Positions 1 through 11,574 of a DNA stretch of 64,000 nucleotides are shown here, in pieces. Under the pieces are notes generated by a model. It was not told where the DNA came from. It ran no database searches and was given only the letters and a program-made list of their open reading frames with translations. Position numbers and translations under genes: made by a program. The DNA is from Sporodiniella umbellata (lineage: Eukaryota; Mucoromycota; Mucoromycetes; Mucorales; Rhizopodaceae), in the NCBI GenBank assembly GCA_025677835.1, contig JAIXMR010000117.1, positions 1-64,000 of the forward strand. The letters are read 5' to 3'. The stretch's first letter is position 1, and each line of letters opens with the position of its first letter.

Positions 1-2
1 TA

Positions 3-37
<35 letters not shown>

Positions 38-153
38 GCACACACACACACACGCCATTAGCAGACATACAACGTATCTATAAGAATACGTATATCGACA
101 CATACACCTACAACCCCATACGCATTCTTATACACCCATACATACATACATTC

Positions 154-190
<37 letters not shown>

Positions 191-324
191 AGCTTTTATT
201 TCCCTCTTTCACGCAATCTCTCTCCCCCCTTCTTTTTTGTAAATATATTTTTTTTCCTTAACTCTTTTTTTTTTTTTTCTTTCTTTTTTTTCTTGCATGC
301 GTGTTTTATTGGATAGATTATATA
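1..324. other. Upstream region of the SNF2-like gene
   Basis: No gene is visible. The stretch begins with a TA repeat (about 10-36) and a CA repeat (about 40-54), followed by a long poly-A run near 162-189 and several T-rich runs. The T-rich stretch just before the start codon at 325 is typical of fungal promoters, but I see no specific binding site. Confidence 0.6.
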
Positions 325-1994
325 ATGATGAATTCCTTAGCAAACCATCCCCAAGCTGGTTTTAACAAGGAAAAGTTACAAAACCTTGTTCAGGTAAAAA
401 AAAAAAAAAGAGAGATCATGTGAAAAGAGCCACCCCCTTTTTTTTTTTTTTTTTTTTAGAAAACTCATTTCATTTGCTTACTTTTATTTTTCAAAAAAAA
501 AAAAATATATATATAAAGCGCGTGCGTTTTTTACAATCACAAGGAGCAAAAGAGGAAACACATCCGGAGTATGCACAGATTATGAATTTTCTAAAAAACT
601 TACAACGACAACAAGTGCGTATACCCGACCTGTCTCCTGTACCTGCTGTACCTAGCGTACCTTCTATTCCTTCACAACCTACAGGTAAGAGTTATTTTTA
701 TAATAATCTAACGAGTGTGATGCCAAAAAAGAATATATTTTTTTTTTTTTTTTGTTACAGCGGATGCGGCCTCGCCTTCCATGTTTACAGCTGCACAACT
801 TGCTGCTCTCAAATATCAGATTGTAGCATACAAGATGATTTCGAAAAACATGCCGTTACCCGCCAATCTCCAACAAGCTATTCTATCACCCAATTCAGCT
901 GTAGAAGAACGACAGACCGAATATACAGCGTACGCTTCACCTTACGATCTGTTACGCAAACCGATTACGACATTTGCCCATGCCTCACGCCAACAACGAT
1001 TGCTGATTCCCAGTCTGATGCCTCAGGGTTTGGACCCCCAACGCGCACTGAAAGAACGTGAGCGTCGACTCCGTCTACGTATCGAACACCAACTCGAGGC
1101 CGGCCACGCGAATACGATCCATGCCAAGATTGAGCACCGGGCACTGAAGCTGTTAGACAAACAACGTGCGCTTCGTGAGGAACTCGTCTCGGGGCTGTCG
1201 CGTGCGACTACGTTGGCCACCTCGGTTGACCGTATCAGCTATCGTCGTATGAAGAAACAGTCTTTACGTGAGGCGCGCATTACTGAGCGTATGGAACGTC
1301 AGCAACGCTCCGATCGAGAGCGTAGAGAACGACAGAAACATCTGGATCATCTCCAGGCTCTATGCGAACATGGTCGACAGATGGCCGCGTTTCATGAACG
1401 GGGCCGTCAACAGAACAAGATGGGTCGTGCCGTGCTTCAGTACCATCAACATGTCGAGCGTGAGGAACAGAAACGAGCCGAGAGGATCTCCAAAGAGCGT
1501 ATCCGGGCCTTGAAAAATGACGATGAAGAGGCTTACATGAAGCTGATTGATGAGGCTAAAGACACCCGTCTCACTCAGCTCTTGAAGCAGACCGGAACCT
1601 TTCTGGACTCCCTCGCTTTGGCTGTCAAGGAACAGCAGCGGGAAAAGGGTGACGATTCTTTGTCAGAAGGGACAGAGCCAGATGAAAAATCGGATTATTA
1701 TCACGTCACACACCGTGTCAAAGAAGAGGTCATGCAGCCCACTATCCTTGTCGGTGGTACCCTCAAAGACTATCAGGTCAAAGGATTGCAATGGATGGTC
1801 TCACTTTACAATAACCATCTCAACGGTATTCTAGCGGATGAGATGGGCTTAGGAAAAACGATTCAAACCATCAGTCTCATTACTTACCTCATTGAAAGAA
1901 AAAGACAAAACGGTCCCTTTTTAATCATCGTACCTCTATCGTAAGTGTTTTCTCTTTTTCTTTGAGAGGTTTCTAAGCTTCCCCTCCCCCCTTT

Positions 1995-2025
<31 letters not shown>

Positions 2026-4659
2026 GACGAATTGGACACTGGAATTTGAAAAATGGGCACCTGCTGTACGCAAAATTGTCTATAAAGGTCCACCCAACGC
2101 TCGAAGAGATCTTCAGAACGAAATTCGCTATGGCGATTTCCAAGTGCTCTTGACTACCTTTGAATACATCATCAAAGATAGACCGATTCTCAGTAAAATC
2201 AAATGGTTACATATGATTGTAGATGAAGGCCATCGTATGAAAAATACCAATTCAAAACTCACCGTGGCCTTGAGACAATACTACAGCACCAAGTATCGTC
2301 TGATCTTGACCGGTACACCACTTCAAGTAAAAAGACATATCTATATCTATATCTATAGCTATAGCTACAGCTATAGCTATAGTTGTTAAAATCCCTCAAA
2401 AAAAAAAAATAACAAAAACTTAGCTCCCCTTCTTTTATATATCTGTCTATCTATAGAACAATCTACCTGAATTATGGGCTCTGTTGAATTTCATCTTGCC
2501 AAAAATCTTCAAGAGTGTCAAGAGTTTTGAAGAATGGTTCAACACACCTTTCAATAATCAAGGTGTGGCAGACAAAGTGGCATTGAACGAAGAAGAGCAG
2601 CTGTTGATTATCAAACGTCTTCACAAAGTTCTTCGCCCTTTCTTGTTGCGTCGACTGAAACGCGACGTCGAATCCGAACTGCCTGACAAGGTGGAACGCG
2701 TGATCAAGTGTAAGTTGTCAACACTTCAATCTCACTTGTATACACAGATGAAGCGCAACGGTACGCTGTACACGTCTGACCCCAGTAAGGGCAAATCCGG
2801 TATCAAAGGACTCAACAATACAATTATGCAGCTTCGAAAGATCTGCAATCATCCGTTCGTGTTTGAGGAAGTGGAGTCTTTGGTGAACCCAAGTGGGATG
2901 TCAAACGACCTACTGTACCGCGTCTCTGGCAAATTTGAATTACTCGATCGTATGCTGCCCAAGCTACAGCAGACCGGACATCGCGTATTGATCTTTTTCC
3001 AAATGACACAAGTGATGAGTATTATGGAAGACTTTTTAAACTACCGTGGCTTTAGTTATCTGCGGTTAGATGGCTCCACCAAATCGGACGACCGCTCTGA
3101 ACTACTTCGGTTGTTCAACGATCCCCAATCGCCCTATTTTGTCTTTCTGCTTTCCACACGTGCCGGCGGTCTTGGTCTGAATCTCCAGACGGCAGATACC
3201 GTCATCATCTTTGATTCGGACTGGAACCCGCATCAGGACTTGCAAGCTCAAGATCGTGCGCATCGTATCGGCCAGACCAAAGAAGTCCGTATCTTCCGAC
3301 TAATCTCCAACAACTCGGTAGAGGAAAGTATCCTGGCCCGCGCGAATTATAAGCTGGACATTGACGGCAAAGTCATCCAGGCTGGTAAGTTTGACAACCG
3401 AAGTACGGAAGAAGACCGTGAGGCCTTTTTGCGTTCTCTTCTGGAAGACAAATCAGATGAGCCAGAAGAAGAGGACGAGGAAGAAATCGATGATGAGGAA
3501 CTTAACGAGATCCTGCAGCGTCATGAATCGGACACTGCCGTGTTTCATCGTATTGATGACGAACGTGAAGAACTCGACATGCGTCAATGGCTTGCCCTTG
3601 GTCGTCGTGGTCAGCCTGAAAGACTCATCACGGAAGATGAGCTGCCCACTATTTACCTCAATGACGAGCCCATCAAAGACCAAGAAGAAGATCCTCTCTC
3701 ACTGGGCCGAGGCCAGCGCGCTAAAGACGAGGTGCGTTACGATGACGGTCTGACCGAAGAGCAATGGCTAGAGGTAAGTTCAAGTAGAAAACACTCGTTG
3801 TATACTTTTTTTTTTTTTTTTTTGGGGGGCTTACTCTTTTCCATATAGACAATTGAAGATGAAGAAGGTGATTTTGATGACATGTTGGACAAGAGAGGAC
3901 ACCGCGGGGATTTCGAGGACGGAGGTCGACGGGGTCGATATAGAGATGAATACGACGATGTGTCGGGCAAAAAAAGAGGAAGGCCCAAGAAGAGCATTCC
4001 AGACCCTAAACGTAAACGAGGAAAGAAAGAGGATGAGCTCAATCGACCTGAGACAGTCACACCCCAGATTCGAGAAGCAATGACAAATCTCTTTATAGAA
4101 TGTTACAGAGTAGTGGAAGAAGCAACGGAAGAAGATGAAGAGTAATAACAGAACATTTAAAAAAAAAAAAATGAAGACTGACCTCTTTCTTTATAGAACG
4201 TACCGTAGCCGAAGTGAGCTATTCATGGACCTCGTGAGCAAACGAGACTATCCGTTGTATTATACGATGATCAAAAACCCTATTTCGTTAAATATCATCA
4301 AAAGGCGAATCCATTCTACTTATTATAGAACCATAGCGCAGTACAGAGACGATTTCCATCTCATGTTTAACAACGCAAGGATATTCAATGAAGAAGGTTC
4401 GTTTGTTTACGAAGATGCAAACGAAATGCAGGTAAACAAAGATAGGCATCCTTAGTCAGCCCTTGTTTTTCTGATTCACGACTTTTAGAAACTCTTTGAC
4501 ATGAAACTGAACTCGTTATGTCCTGGCGGTGTTTTGCCCGTGAACCATACCCAACGTCTTGACGGTCCAAGGCCGTCGATGGCACTCAATACAAAATACA
4601 ATGAAGACGATCTGGGTGAAGAAGATACATACGAAGGAGAAGACGATTATGACGACTAA
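325..4659 (+). CDS. SNF2: SWI/SNF-RSC type ATP-dependent chromatin remodeler (Snf2/Sth1/BRG1 family)
   Basis: Catalytic ATPase of a SWI/SNF or RSC nucleosome-remodeling complex in the nucleus. I read eight exons: 325-393, 519-684, 761-1940, 2020-2326, 2457-3773, 3849-4141, 4197-4431, 4489-4659; all phases agree and give 1245 residues. The domain order is that of the family. A QLQ motif starts near residue 86 ([13 protein letters not shown]). A long basic helical HSA/BRK-like region follows. The helicase core has Walker A DEMGLGKT near 438-445, a DEGHRMKN box near 540 and the RAHRIGQ motif VI. Next come an acidic SnAC-like stretch, an AT-hook (KKRGRPKK), and a bromodomain encoded mostly by exon 7 ([14 protein letters not shown]). 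The acidic C-terminus ends EDDYDD. The start was chosen because exon 1 ([12 protein letters not shown]) joins in phase to exon 2 and matches the N-terminus seen in Snf2 relatives. I cannot tell from sequence whether it is the SNF2 or STH1 paralogue. Confidence 0.95.
2341..2386. repeat. Hexamer-like CTATAT/CTATAG repeat in an intron
   Basis: Intron 4 of the SNF2-like gene (2327-2456) contains about seven imperfect copies of a 6-base unit related to ctatag. It is a simple-sequence expansion inside a spliced intron and has no visible coding role. Confidence 0.7.
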
Positions 4660-4692
4660 TGCGAATACAGATGCTTTGTATGCGTACGTGTG

Positions 4693-4698
4693 TGTCTG

Positions 4699-4737
<39 letters not shown>

Positions 4738-4766
4738 ATTTCTTTCAATATATACATCTATCTATC

Positions 4767-4793
<27 letters not shown>
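4693..4793. repeat. GT and TA microsatellites between convergent genes
   Basis: A TG-rich tract (about 4693-4733) and a TA tract (about 4767-4791) fill the spacer between the stop codon of the SNF2-like gene (4659) and the end of the convergent MTFP1-like gene (4840). No other feature is seen in the spacer. Confidence 0.8.
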
Positions 4794-4799
<6 letters not shown>

Positions 4800-4839
4800 T
4801 TTGTATGTTTTTCGTATTTAATAATAAAAAGTCTATAAA

Positions 4840-5512
4840 CTACTGGTCTTTCTTTTCAGGTTGTAAACCGTCACCTATCTTGTTGTGACCTAACTTGGCT
4901 ACCTCTCCAGGAGCAAACTTATCTTCAATAGGCTTAAACACTTTGTCTACAATATGCTCGATGGGTTCGTCAAACAAGAACGGTAAGAAAGGAATGACGC
5001 CCAAGCCTAGCATGGTAGGACCCCATGTCTTGATCTTTGCATTCTTGACATTCTTAAAACCAACTGCACTATATTTCACTACAGAGTGAATGGTCAACAT
5101 GGGGAAAGCCATACTGGCAAGCGATTGAAAAACACCACGTTTGACCATAGTAGTGGCTATGCCTGAGTTATCCTGTCATATGTATTTGAGTAAAAAAACT
5201 ACGCAGATAGTAAAAATATATATATATATATCTATGTACCAATCCAGCATGGTGAGCTTTGTATCCTTCATAGCCCACATCCAAGCCAAGATAGGCCCAA
5301 CTGATACCATAGGCGGCTGTTACAAAAAGGGGATGAACAATAGGTCGAAACGCTTCACCCACATCCGAAGTATAGGCCAAATAGCGAGTGGAGGCTACAA
5401 TAGCGGTACGTAAACGACCCATATAACCAAGGTAACGTGCCTTGTGGTCCAGAGTATCAATCTCTCCGTTCACTACTTGTTCTTTCAATGTTTCTTCTTC
5501 TGGGTGTGACAT
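4840..5512 (-). CDS. MTFP1: Mitochondrial fission process protein 1 (MTP18 family)
   Basis: Predicted integral protein of the mitochondrial inner membrane, in the family that supports mitochondrial fission in animals. There are two exons on the minus strand (5240-5512 and 4840-5172) separated by a 67-base GT-AG intron; together they encode 201 residues. Family features visible are the RYLAYTSDVGEAFRP segment, where the family has RYLGYANEVGEAFR, then hydrophobic stretches (PLFVTAAYGISWAYLG), a second conserved block FQSLASMAFPMLTIHSVV, and a tail with KIKTWGPTMLGLGVIPFLPF followed by DEPIEHIVD, matching the HPIDRSVD region. The C-terminus is a charged extension ending in KKDQ. It is convergent with the SNF2-like gene. 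Confidence in family is high; the precise fungal role is inferred from animal homologues. Confidence 0.9.
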
Positions 5513-5640
5513 CCTTTTTATATACAGCAAGATAGAAAAAGAAAAAGATAAAAAGGAAAAAGAAATCAATTTAAAAAAAAAGGAAGAAAAAAATTTATGG
5601 TTTCCTATTTTGGTATACGATCTTCCTTTTTGAGGTGACG

Positions 5641-5721
5641 TACAGTGTTTCCAAAATCAATATTGTATATTCTTATATAGTTTGTACTATAAAATGCGAT
5701 ATCGATTTTGGAAACACTGTA
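5641..5721. mobile_element. MITE-like element with 18-base perfect terminal inverted repeats
   Basis: The 81-base unit begins tacagtgtttccaaaatc and ends with its exact reverse complement. The inverted match continues imperfectly to about 31 bases per arm, with most mismatches being transitions. Both ends start or finish with TA, as expected for a TA-inserting Tc1/mariner-type element. It has no coding capacity. It could also simply be a hairpin-forming palindrome, but the near-copy of one arm 210 bases downstream favours a dispersed element. Confidence 0.6.
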
Positions 5722-5930
5722 CATATATGGGCAAAGATGGCTTTTTTGAAACCCAAATGGAAATTGTTTGTTCTATCACATGCTTTACTCTCTCATATTG
5801 CATAATTGGCCACACCTCCGATTGAAGCTATGCTCGCAGTACACTGTAATTCAGAGGGCTGACCCTATCTAACCAAAAAGTGTCTCGATGGTGACTAATA
5901 AGTCAAGGCACCTTTTTATGTGTTTTTTGT

Positions 5931-5960
5931 TACACTGTTTCCAAAACTGATGTCGTATAT
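5931..5960. repeat. Degenerate single end of the same inverted-repeat family
   Basis: These 30 bases match the left arm of the 5641-5721 element at 24 positions, and five of the six differences are transitions. No matching right end is evident nearby, so this looks like a decayed or truncated copy. Confidence 0.5.
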
Positions 5961-6004
5961 AATTCACTATGGCGCAACAGGCCTGTACCAAAAGTGTACA
6001 GCCA

Positions 6005-6035
<31 letters not shown>

Positions 6036-6885
6036 CCTTGATTTATAAAAGCTATACTCGGGTATTCAGTTCACACAGACTCATATGACACTATATTACA
6101 TACGTATCAGTATATTCTAAAAACACTCTACGGCAAGGCTACCATAACGTATTATTTCAAAATCCGTCGAGACAGTTGAAAAATGCCAAAAATAGTATTC
6201 AATAATTTGAGCCATAGTATTAACAAATTTCAATAGCGAGATACTATCACTGCAATAAACATGGTGATAACCTCAAAGACATTTTGGGTGGCGACCCAAA
6301 CCATTTCAAGGAGAAAAAAAAACTATGGGTTTGACCAGAGCCTTTTACGAGAACATAAAACAGCTATCTTTTATTCTTATTTCTACCAACCATACCATAT
6401 TTTATAGTAAAATGTTGTCTTTTAAAATTAAAATATAAGTTTCCTTTTTCCGAAAAGGACAAAGATCGTTTAGAGTGCCTTCATAAGCTATGCCTTTGTA
6501 CGCCTTTTTGTGTTTGGAGTGACAAGCGACAACGATGTATCGTCATCTGATAAACAAAAATGTAATAAAAAGAAAAAGCCGATAAGACACATTGCTCCAT
6601 AGTACTTTGAAAATCAAAAAGCATAAACACAAAAGGATTCTAATAGCGAAGATACACCTATATAAAAAAAAGAGAGATATAGAAAAGTCCAAGAAAGTCA
6701 TTATTTCATCACTAGTGCCTAAACAAGTACGACGCAGTTTTGTCCATAAAGAATTTAATGACAAATTTCTTTTGAAAGATTAATAAGTATACAAGGTAGT
6801 ACTCAAAACTCAACCCCCTTTACCCCAGTTCCTAACCTTACAAAACCGGTTTTATTACTAAAATGAATATGAAGTGGGTCTATTT

Positions 6886-6917
<32 letters not shown>

Positions 6918-9900
6918 AAAAGGCTTGCAACCAGCTAACTGTCAAAACAAACTACGTACTGGTTGTTTTTTATTAGTTGTAGTTCGAATGACTCTGAATA
7001 AAAGCAAGTTGCTGTGATTGTTTTGTATGTATATACATTAAAAGACTTGCGCTCCCTGATCCCTCCATATACTTGCTAATTTTGTATATCCAACACAAAA
7101 AAGTTCTTTGATTTACACGTCAGGTTTATTGTTAACATCACTACAAGTACTTTGTTCGCGTGGGCCTAATAGGTACCTTTTTTCTTGATTTATTGTGATT
7201 GGATATTCTGCCTGAATACAGCATGTAGCTGCATAAGATCAAATATATAGATATGTCTACATTGTGTATAGTGTCTCGAAAGTTATCTTTTTGACGCTAT
7301 AGCTTCCAAAAAGAACTTTTTTTTTCAATAGCACTACTTGCTCCTAGTTTTGATATATATACATATATATGTATATGTATAGAACGACGTCTCCCCACAA
7401 AATAGCAGCGCACGGTCCGCAATCACCGTGTTTAGACTCTGGTTCTAAAGAAGGTATACTAGAATTTTTTTGTCTATCCTAACAATCCAAGTAGGGCCGA
7501 TAGAACACTAAAAGTTCTTTGTCAAACGATGCTCCTAAACATTCCAGTCTAGTAAGAAAGACCTTCTAAAGTCAATAGAATACTACAAACACGTTCCTAT
7601 ACACACGATATGTCTCATATTGTTTCTTTCTCTCCTTTAGAATTCTTTTCGAGTACAACACTATGCTAACGTAGATGGAGCAAAAAAAAAAAAAAAAATA
7701 TGGGTTCTCAGATAGTAAAAATACCTATTTTTTTTTCTTGATGTGTCTCCTTAACTTTGTGACCTATACCGTTTTTAGAAATTATACATTGTCTTTTAGC
7801 GAAATGCTAAAGAACATAAGCCCTCCTTTTCGCTATTCATTTACAAGCCGACTGTTTGGTCATGTTAAAAAAAAACAAGAGGATAGACAGACCTAATTTA
7901 ACTATTTACAAAAGTACTTTCTTGTTGCAAGAGGAGGGTTTTGTTTTGGGATGCGAGCCCTATGCCTCTTTTTCTATTCAGATATGAAATAAAGTCGATC
8001 GCCTCCTTCACTTTTACCTTTTCAGACCCAGCATGTCAATAAAGCTTTTTCGTGGTTTGTATTCCAGACATGTTTCAAGCATACACAGTTATTTTTGCCT
8101 ATTTATTATTATACAAGCTCATTTCAGATAAGCGTAATCTCCTCTCCCCCTCCCCTTTTTTTTTTATTCCGAATTACCAAAGATATTCTTCGGTGGCATT
8201 GAAAACTAGTAAAAACGATTTCTCAGAACGGGGGGTTTTTTTTTTAAAAAAAAAAAAAGCTATGTAAATATATAGACAACCATAATCGCATCGATGTATC
8301 ATAAAAAGCTTTGTGCCTTAACAAACATGTTACAGAATAGGATTAAGAAAAAAAAATATATACGCAAAACTGAGAAGACAAGCGGTTTTTTTTACAACGC
8401 ACATTGACATCACATGTTGAAAAAAAAAAAAGGTTTTTTTCTTGGTTTTGAGAAAGGGAATAATATCGATCGGCCCCCCATTTCTTTGGCCAGTCTTTTT
8501 TTAATCAACAATGAATTGTTTGTAGGATTAAATGCTCCTTTCCGTGTAAGTCTGTATTTGTTTTTCCGATTTCCTTTAATCTATGGGTGTGCTGTACAAT
8601 AATAAAAAGCAGCCAATTTAATCGTTACATACCAGCTTACACAAATGTAATGCCTTCTTAGTTTAGATCAATTGAGATTAAAGTTTCAACCAAAAAGTGT
8701 TTGAGCAATGGGGATTTTTCTTTCTTTCTACCTATGATTATGCACCAGATACTCACTTTTGTATGTCATATTTCAGTATCCTAATAGTGGTAGCACATAG
8801 AATTCCGTTCCTGGCCGAAACCGCCAACAAGGAACCTTTGGATTGTTTTATCTTCTTTTTTTTTTTGTGCCAGTATCTCTTTTAGACGTAACAATAATCT
8901 TGATAGGTTTGCATTGGCAATGTTATATACTGTTTATAGTAATAATAAGAGTTATTTACGTATAGTAGAGTCAAAAAAACAAAGTCTTATTCTATTTTTT
9001 CTTTGTGCATATTTACAGCCCTTTATTTTATTATGGAATTTCAACATTTCGCTTCTATGTTGCCTTAAATGTCCAAATCCTAAAAATAAATGACTTTTGT
9101 CTGATTAGAGTATAGAAAAAGACCAAAAGGGTATATAATTTCTCATAGAGAGTACGGCCAAGTTTCTTTTTTTGGCTGAGGCCTGACTCAAATCTTTATT
9201 TGTATATCAACACCAATAGGAAATGCCATATTGACTTGCGGAAGTTTCTTAGAACAATCCTGGACTCCTTCACACTGTGTTTTTTTTTTTTTTTTTTTTT
9301 TTTTGTATTTTCTATTTATATAAAAGTAGTTCATAAACAAGGGGAAAAGTGCATTATTGAAACTAGCCGATCTCAATTGTTGGGTTTGTTTTTCTATCTA
9401 AGCTTTTTAAACTTTCCATCTCATTCATCCTATCGTGCACCCTAAAATAATAATAACAAATAAACACACACACACACACACTACGGTAATACCTGTCCTT
9501 CTAAACTCTCCCCCCCCCTTTCTTCTAATAACCAAAAAAAAGCTTCATTTATCTATTTTCTGTCTTTTATATATATATATACAAAATAAAGGACATTTCT
9601 AGTAAAAGGAAGATTTTAAAAGCCTGAAAATAACTTTTTTTTTTTAAGACAAGGCTACAGACTTGGCACAAGCGATTTACTTGCATTGTTTGCTTCATAA
9701 GAATATCTTTGACTAACCGCCTCCTTTATTTTTGTGAGTAAAAAAAAAAAAAAATAGGTTAGTTTAAACGTCATACATATATACAGAGAAGCTAAAGACT
9801 CGCACAAACTGGATTATACTCAATAATAATAACTAACTATACTAAAAGATGTAAAGGCAACAAGGGCGACCAAAAGAAAAAAAAAACAGCAGAATTTCCA

Positions 9901-10150
9901 CCCGCATACTCTTTTTGCTTTATAATGTCTTTGACTTCTTTATTTTTTGGGGGGAATAATATCTAGATTCTTTTCCTTCATTAAACGGAAAGTGACACGC
10001 ACTTGTCTGGAAAGGAGATCAATCCAATCACAGGAAAAACAAGCAAATTGCTTGTTATATAAGAAAAGCTTTTTTTTTTTTAAAAAAAGAAGGCTTTTTC
10101 TTTTCTATTATTATTATTATTATCATTATTATTATTACCGCTTTATTGAA

Positions 10151-10641
10151 ATGGCCAAATCCACTTTTTTAAATAGACCTTTTATCAATCTGACTTTGAC
10201 CAATACATTCAAAACCAAGACAAAAGCTTTACCCAAATCATATGGGTGTACTTTTTGCTTTAAGCAGTTCAATAGACCCAGTGCATTGCGTACTCATAGT
10301 TATACCCATACGGGTGAAAAGCCTCATTTGTGCGATCGGTAAAGCAAACATCATGTTCATAAAACAAAAGACTAATGGAAAAACTCTTTGTTACTAGACC
10401 TGGTTGTGGTCGACGATTTGCAGTAAGTAGTAACCTTAGACGTCACTTGAAAGTCCATGAAGACCGTTCAGCCTGTCGCTTGACCTCTAGAGATAGGGTC
10501 TTTCGTGTAGAGCGGTTAATGCAGAAAGTCGAATGCTTCTCTTCTGAAATGCTTTTTCCGCAGGCAGATTCTTTTTTTGGTTCTGGAATTAATCATTACA
10601 ATCGTTTAGAGTGTTTATCCATTCCTTATTTGTTGAATTAG
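10151..10641 (+). CDS. Small C2H2 zinc-finger protein (two fingers)
   Basis: Probable DNA-binding regulator of 143 residues. Two exons (10151-10338 and 10398-10641) are joined across a 59-base intron that interrupts finger 2. Finger 1 starts CTFCFKQF and ends HSYTH. The classic linker TGEKP leads into finger 2, which runs CDRPGCGRRF to HLKVH, with the longer C-x4-C spacing. A short N-terminus (about 33 residues) precedes the fingers, and the last 65 residues have no recognised domain. The start at 10151 is the first ATG of the frame after a poly-T tract; longer readings upstream run through T and TTA repeats and are unlikely to be coding. Target genes cannot be inferred. Confidence 0.85.
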
Positions 10642-10878
10642 CTATACACACACATATATATATTCTCTCCATCTCTCTCTTTATATCTCAATTATGCCCA
10701 CATTTTTTTTTTTTCATATATACGCACATACACACATTTTTTTCCTTTTATTAACCTATGTATATATACCAGTATATATATATATATACTGTCATATCTT
10801 CTCTCTCCTTCCTCTTTGTATATCATACGCAAACAAAAAGCACACACTCACACACACAAATAAACGTATAGGTACATT

Positions 10879-10911
<33 letters not shown>

Positions 10912-11574
10912 GTATATATATATGTATGTATGTATGTATATATACACGCACATATACAAAGTTACATATCTATGTGTCTCTTGTCTTTAAAACACCTTCC
11001 TATTTTCATATAATAAACTCAGTAAATTGTACACCAAAAAAAAAGATCCGATTTGGTAAGCAGATCGCCAAAGGGAGAGGAATGGATATACTCTAGTTTT
11101 TTTTTATTATTATTATTATCGCTGAGCGTACTAAGCTATAGTCCGACATCGGGTCACTTTTTAGAGAAAAGGGATTCGAGAACTGAAAAAGGTTTCTCCA
11201 AGATCTTCCAATAAACATCATGATGATGATAAAAGGCGAAAAAGAAGGTGGCACATAATATAAGCATAGTCCGGTTACTTTTTTTTTTTTGTATAATGAA
11301 TGTTTTACAAGGACAAAAAAAAAGCAAAGACATTGATCATTCAATTGGTTTGAACACACAGATTCGTTTTTAACCGCCGTTTTTTTTTTGTTTTTTGTTT
11401 TTGTTTTTGTTTTGTTATTTTGTTTTTTAGCCGCAATAGCATCCTCTGACTTTTTGCCACAATCAATCATTCAAGTTGTACACGGTTTTTTTTTTTTTTT
11501 TTAAAATAGAGGTTACATTTCTTTTTCTGTCAAAGTAATAAAAAGGGAAAAGCTTCTGATTATAGAGCTACAGT
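10642..11574. other. Spacer with TA/TATG microsatellites
   Basis: No gene is supported. A TATG/TATA repeat occupies about 10878-10945, CA-rich runs lie near 10840-10860, and T-rich runs with TTTTTG units lie near 11381-11425. The stretch separates the end of the C2H2 gene from the 3' end of the minus-strand coiled-coil gene. Confidence 0.6.
10878..10945. repeat. TATA/TATG microsatellite
   Basis: The tract alternates TA dinucleotides with two blocks of tandem TATG tetranucleotides. It is a simple repeat downstream of the C2H2 gene and carries no coding signal. Confidence 0.8.

Larger units (their letters stand above)
5513..10150. other. Gene-poor AT-rich stretch
   Basis: About 4.6 kb without a gene I can support. 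Open frames here are short, run through homopolymers, and resemble no family. The stretch holds a small inverted-repeat element (5641-5721), a related single end (5931-5960), several long A or T runs (about 6007-6030, 6887-6916, 9282-9304) and short CA/TA repeats. The 200 bases before 10151 are the likely promoter of the C2H2 gene. Decayed transposon sequence is possible but not recognisable by eye. Confidence 0.6.

Noticed and set aside
420..1061. Long plus-strand frame overlapping the start of the SNF2-like gene
   Set aside because: It runs through poly-T and intron sequence; the middle is exon 2 of the SNF2-like gene, and the ends are read out of frame or through introns.
9947..10150. N-terminal extension of the first C2H2 protein
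   Set aside because: The extension is encoded by T runs and a TTA repeat, so the ATG at 10151 is preferred.
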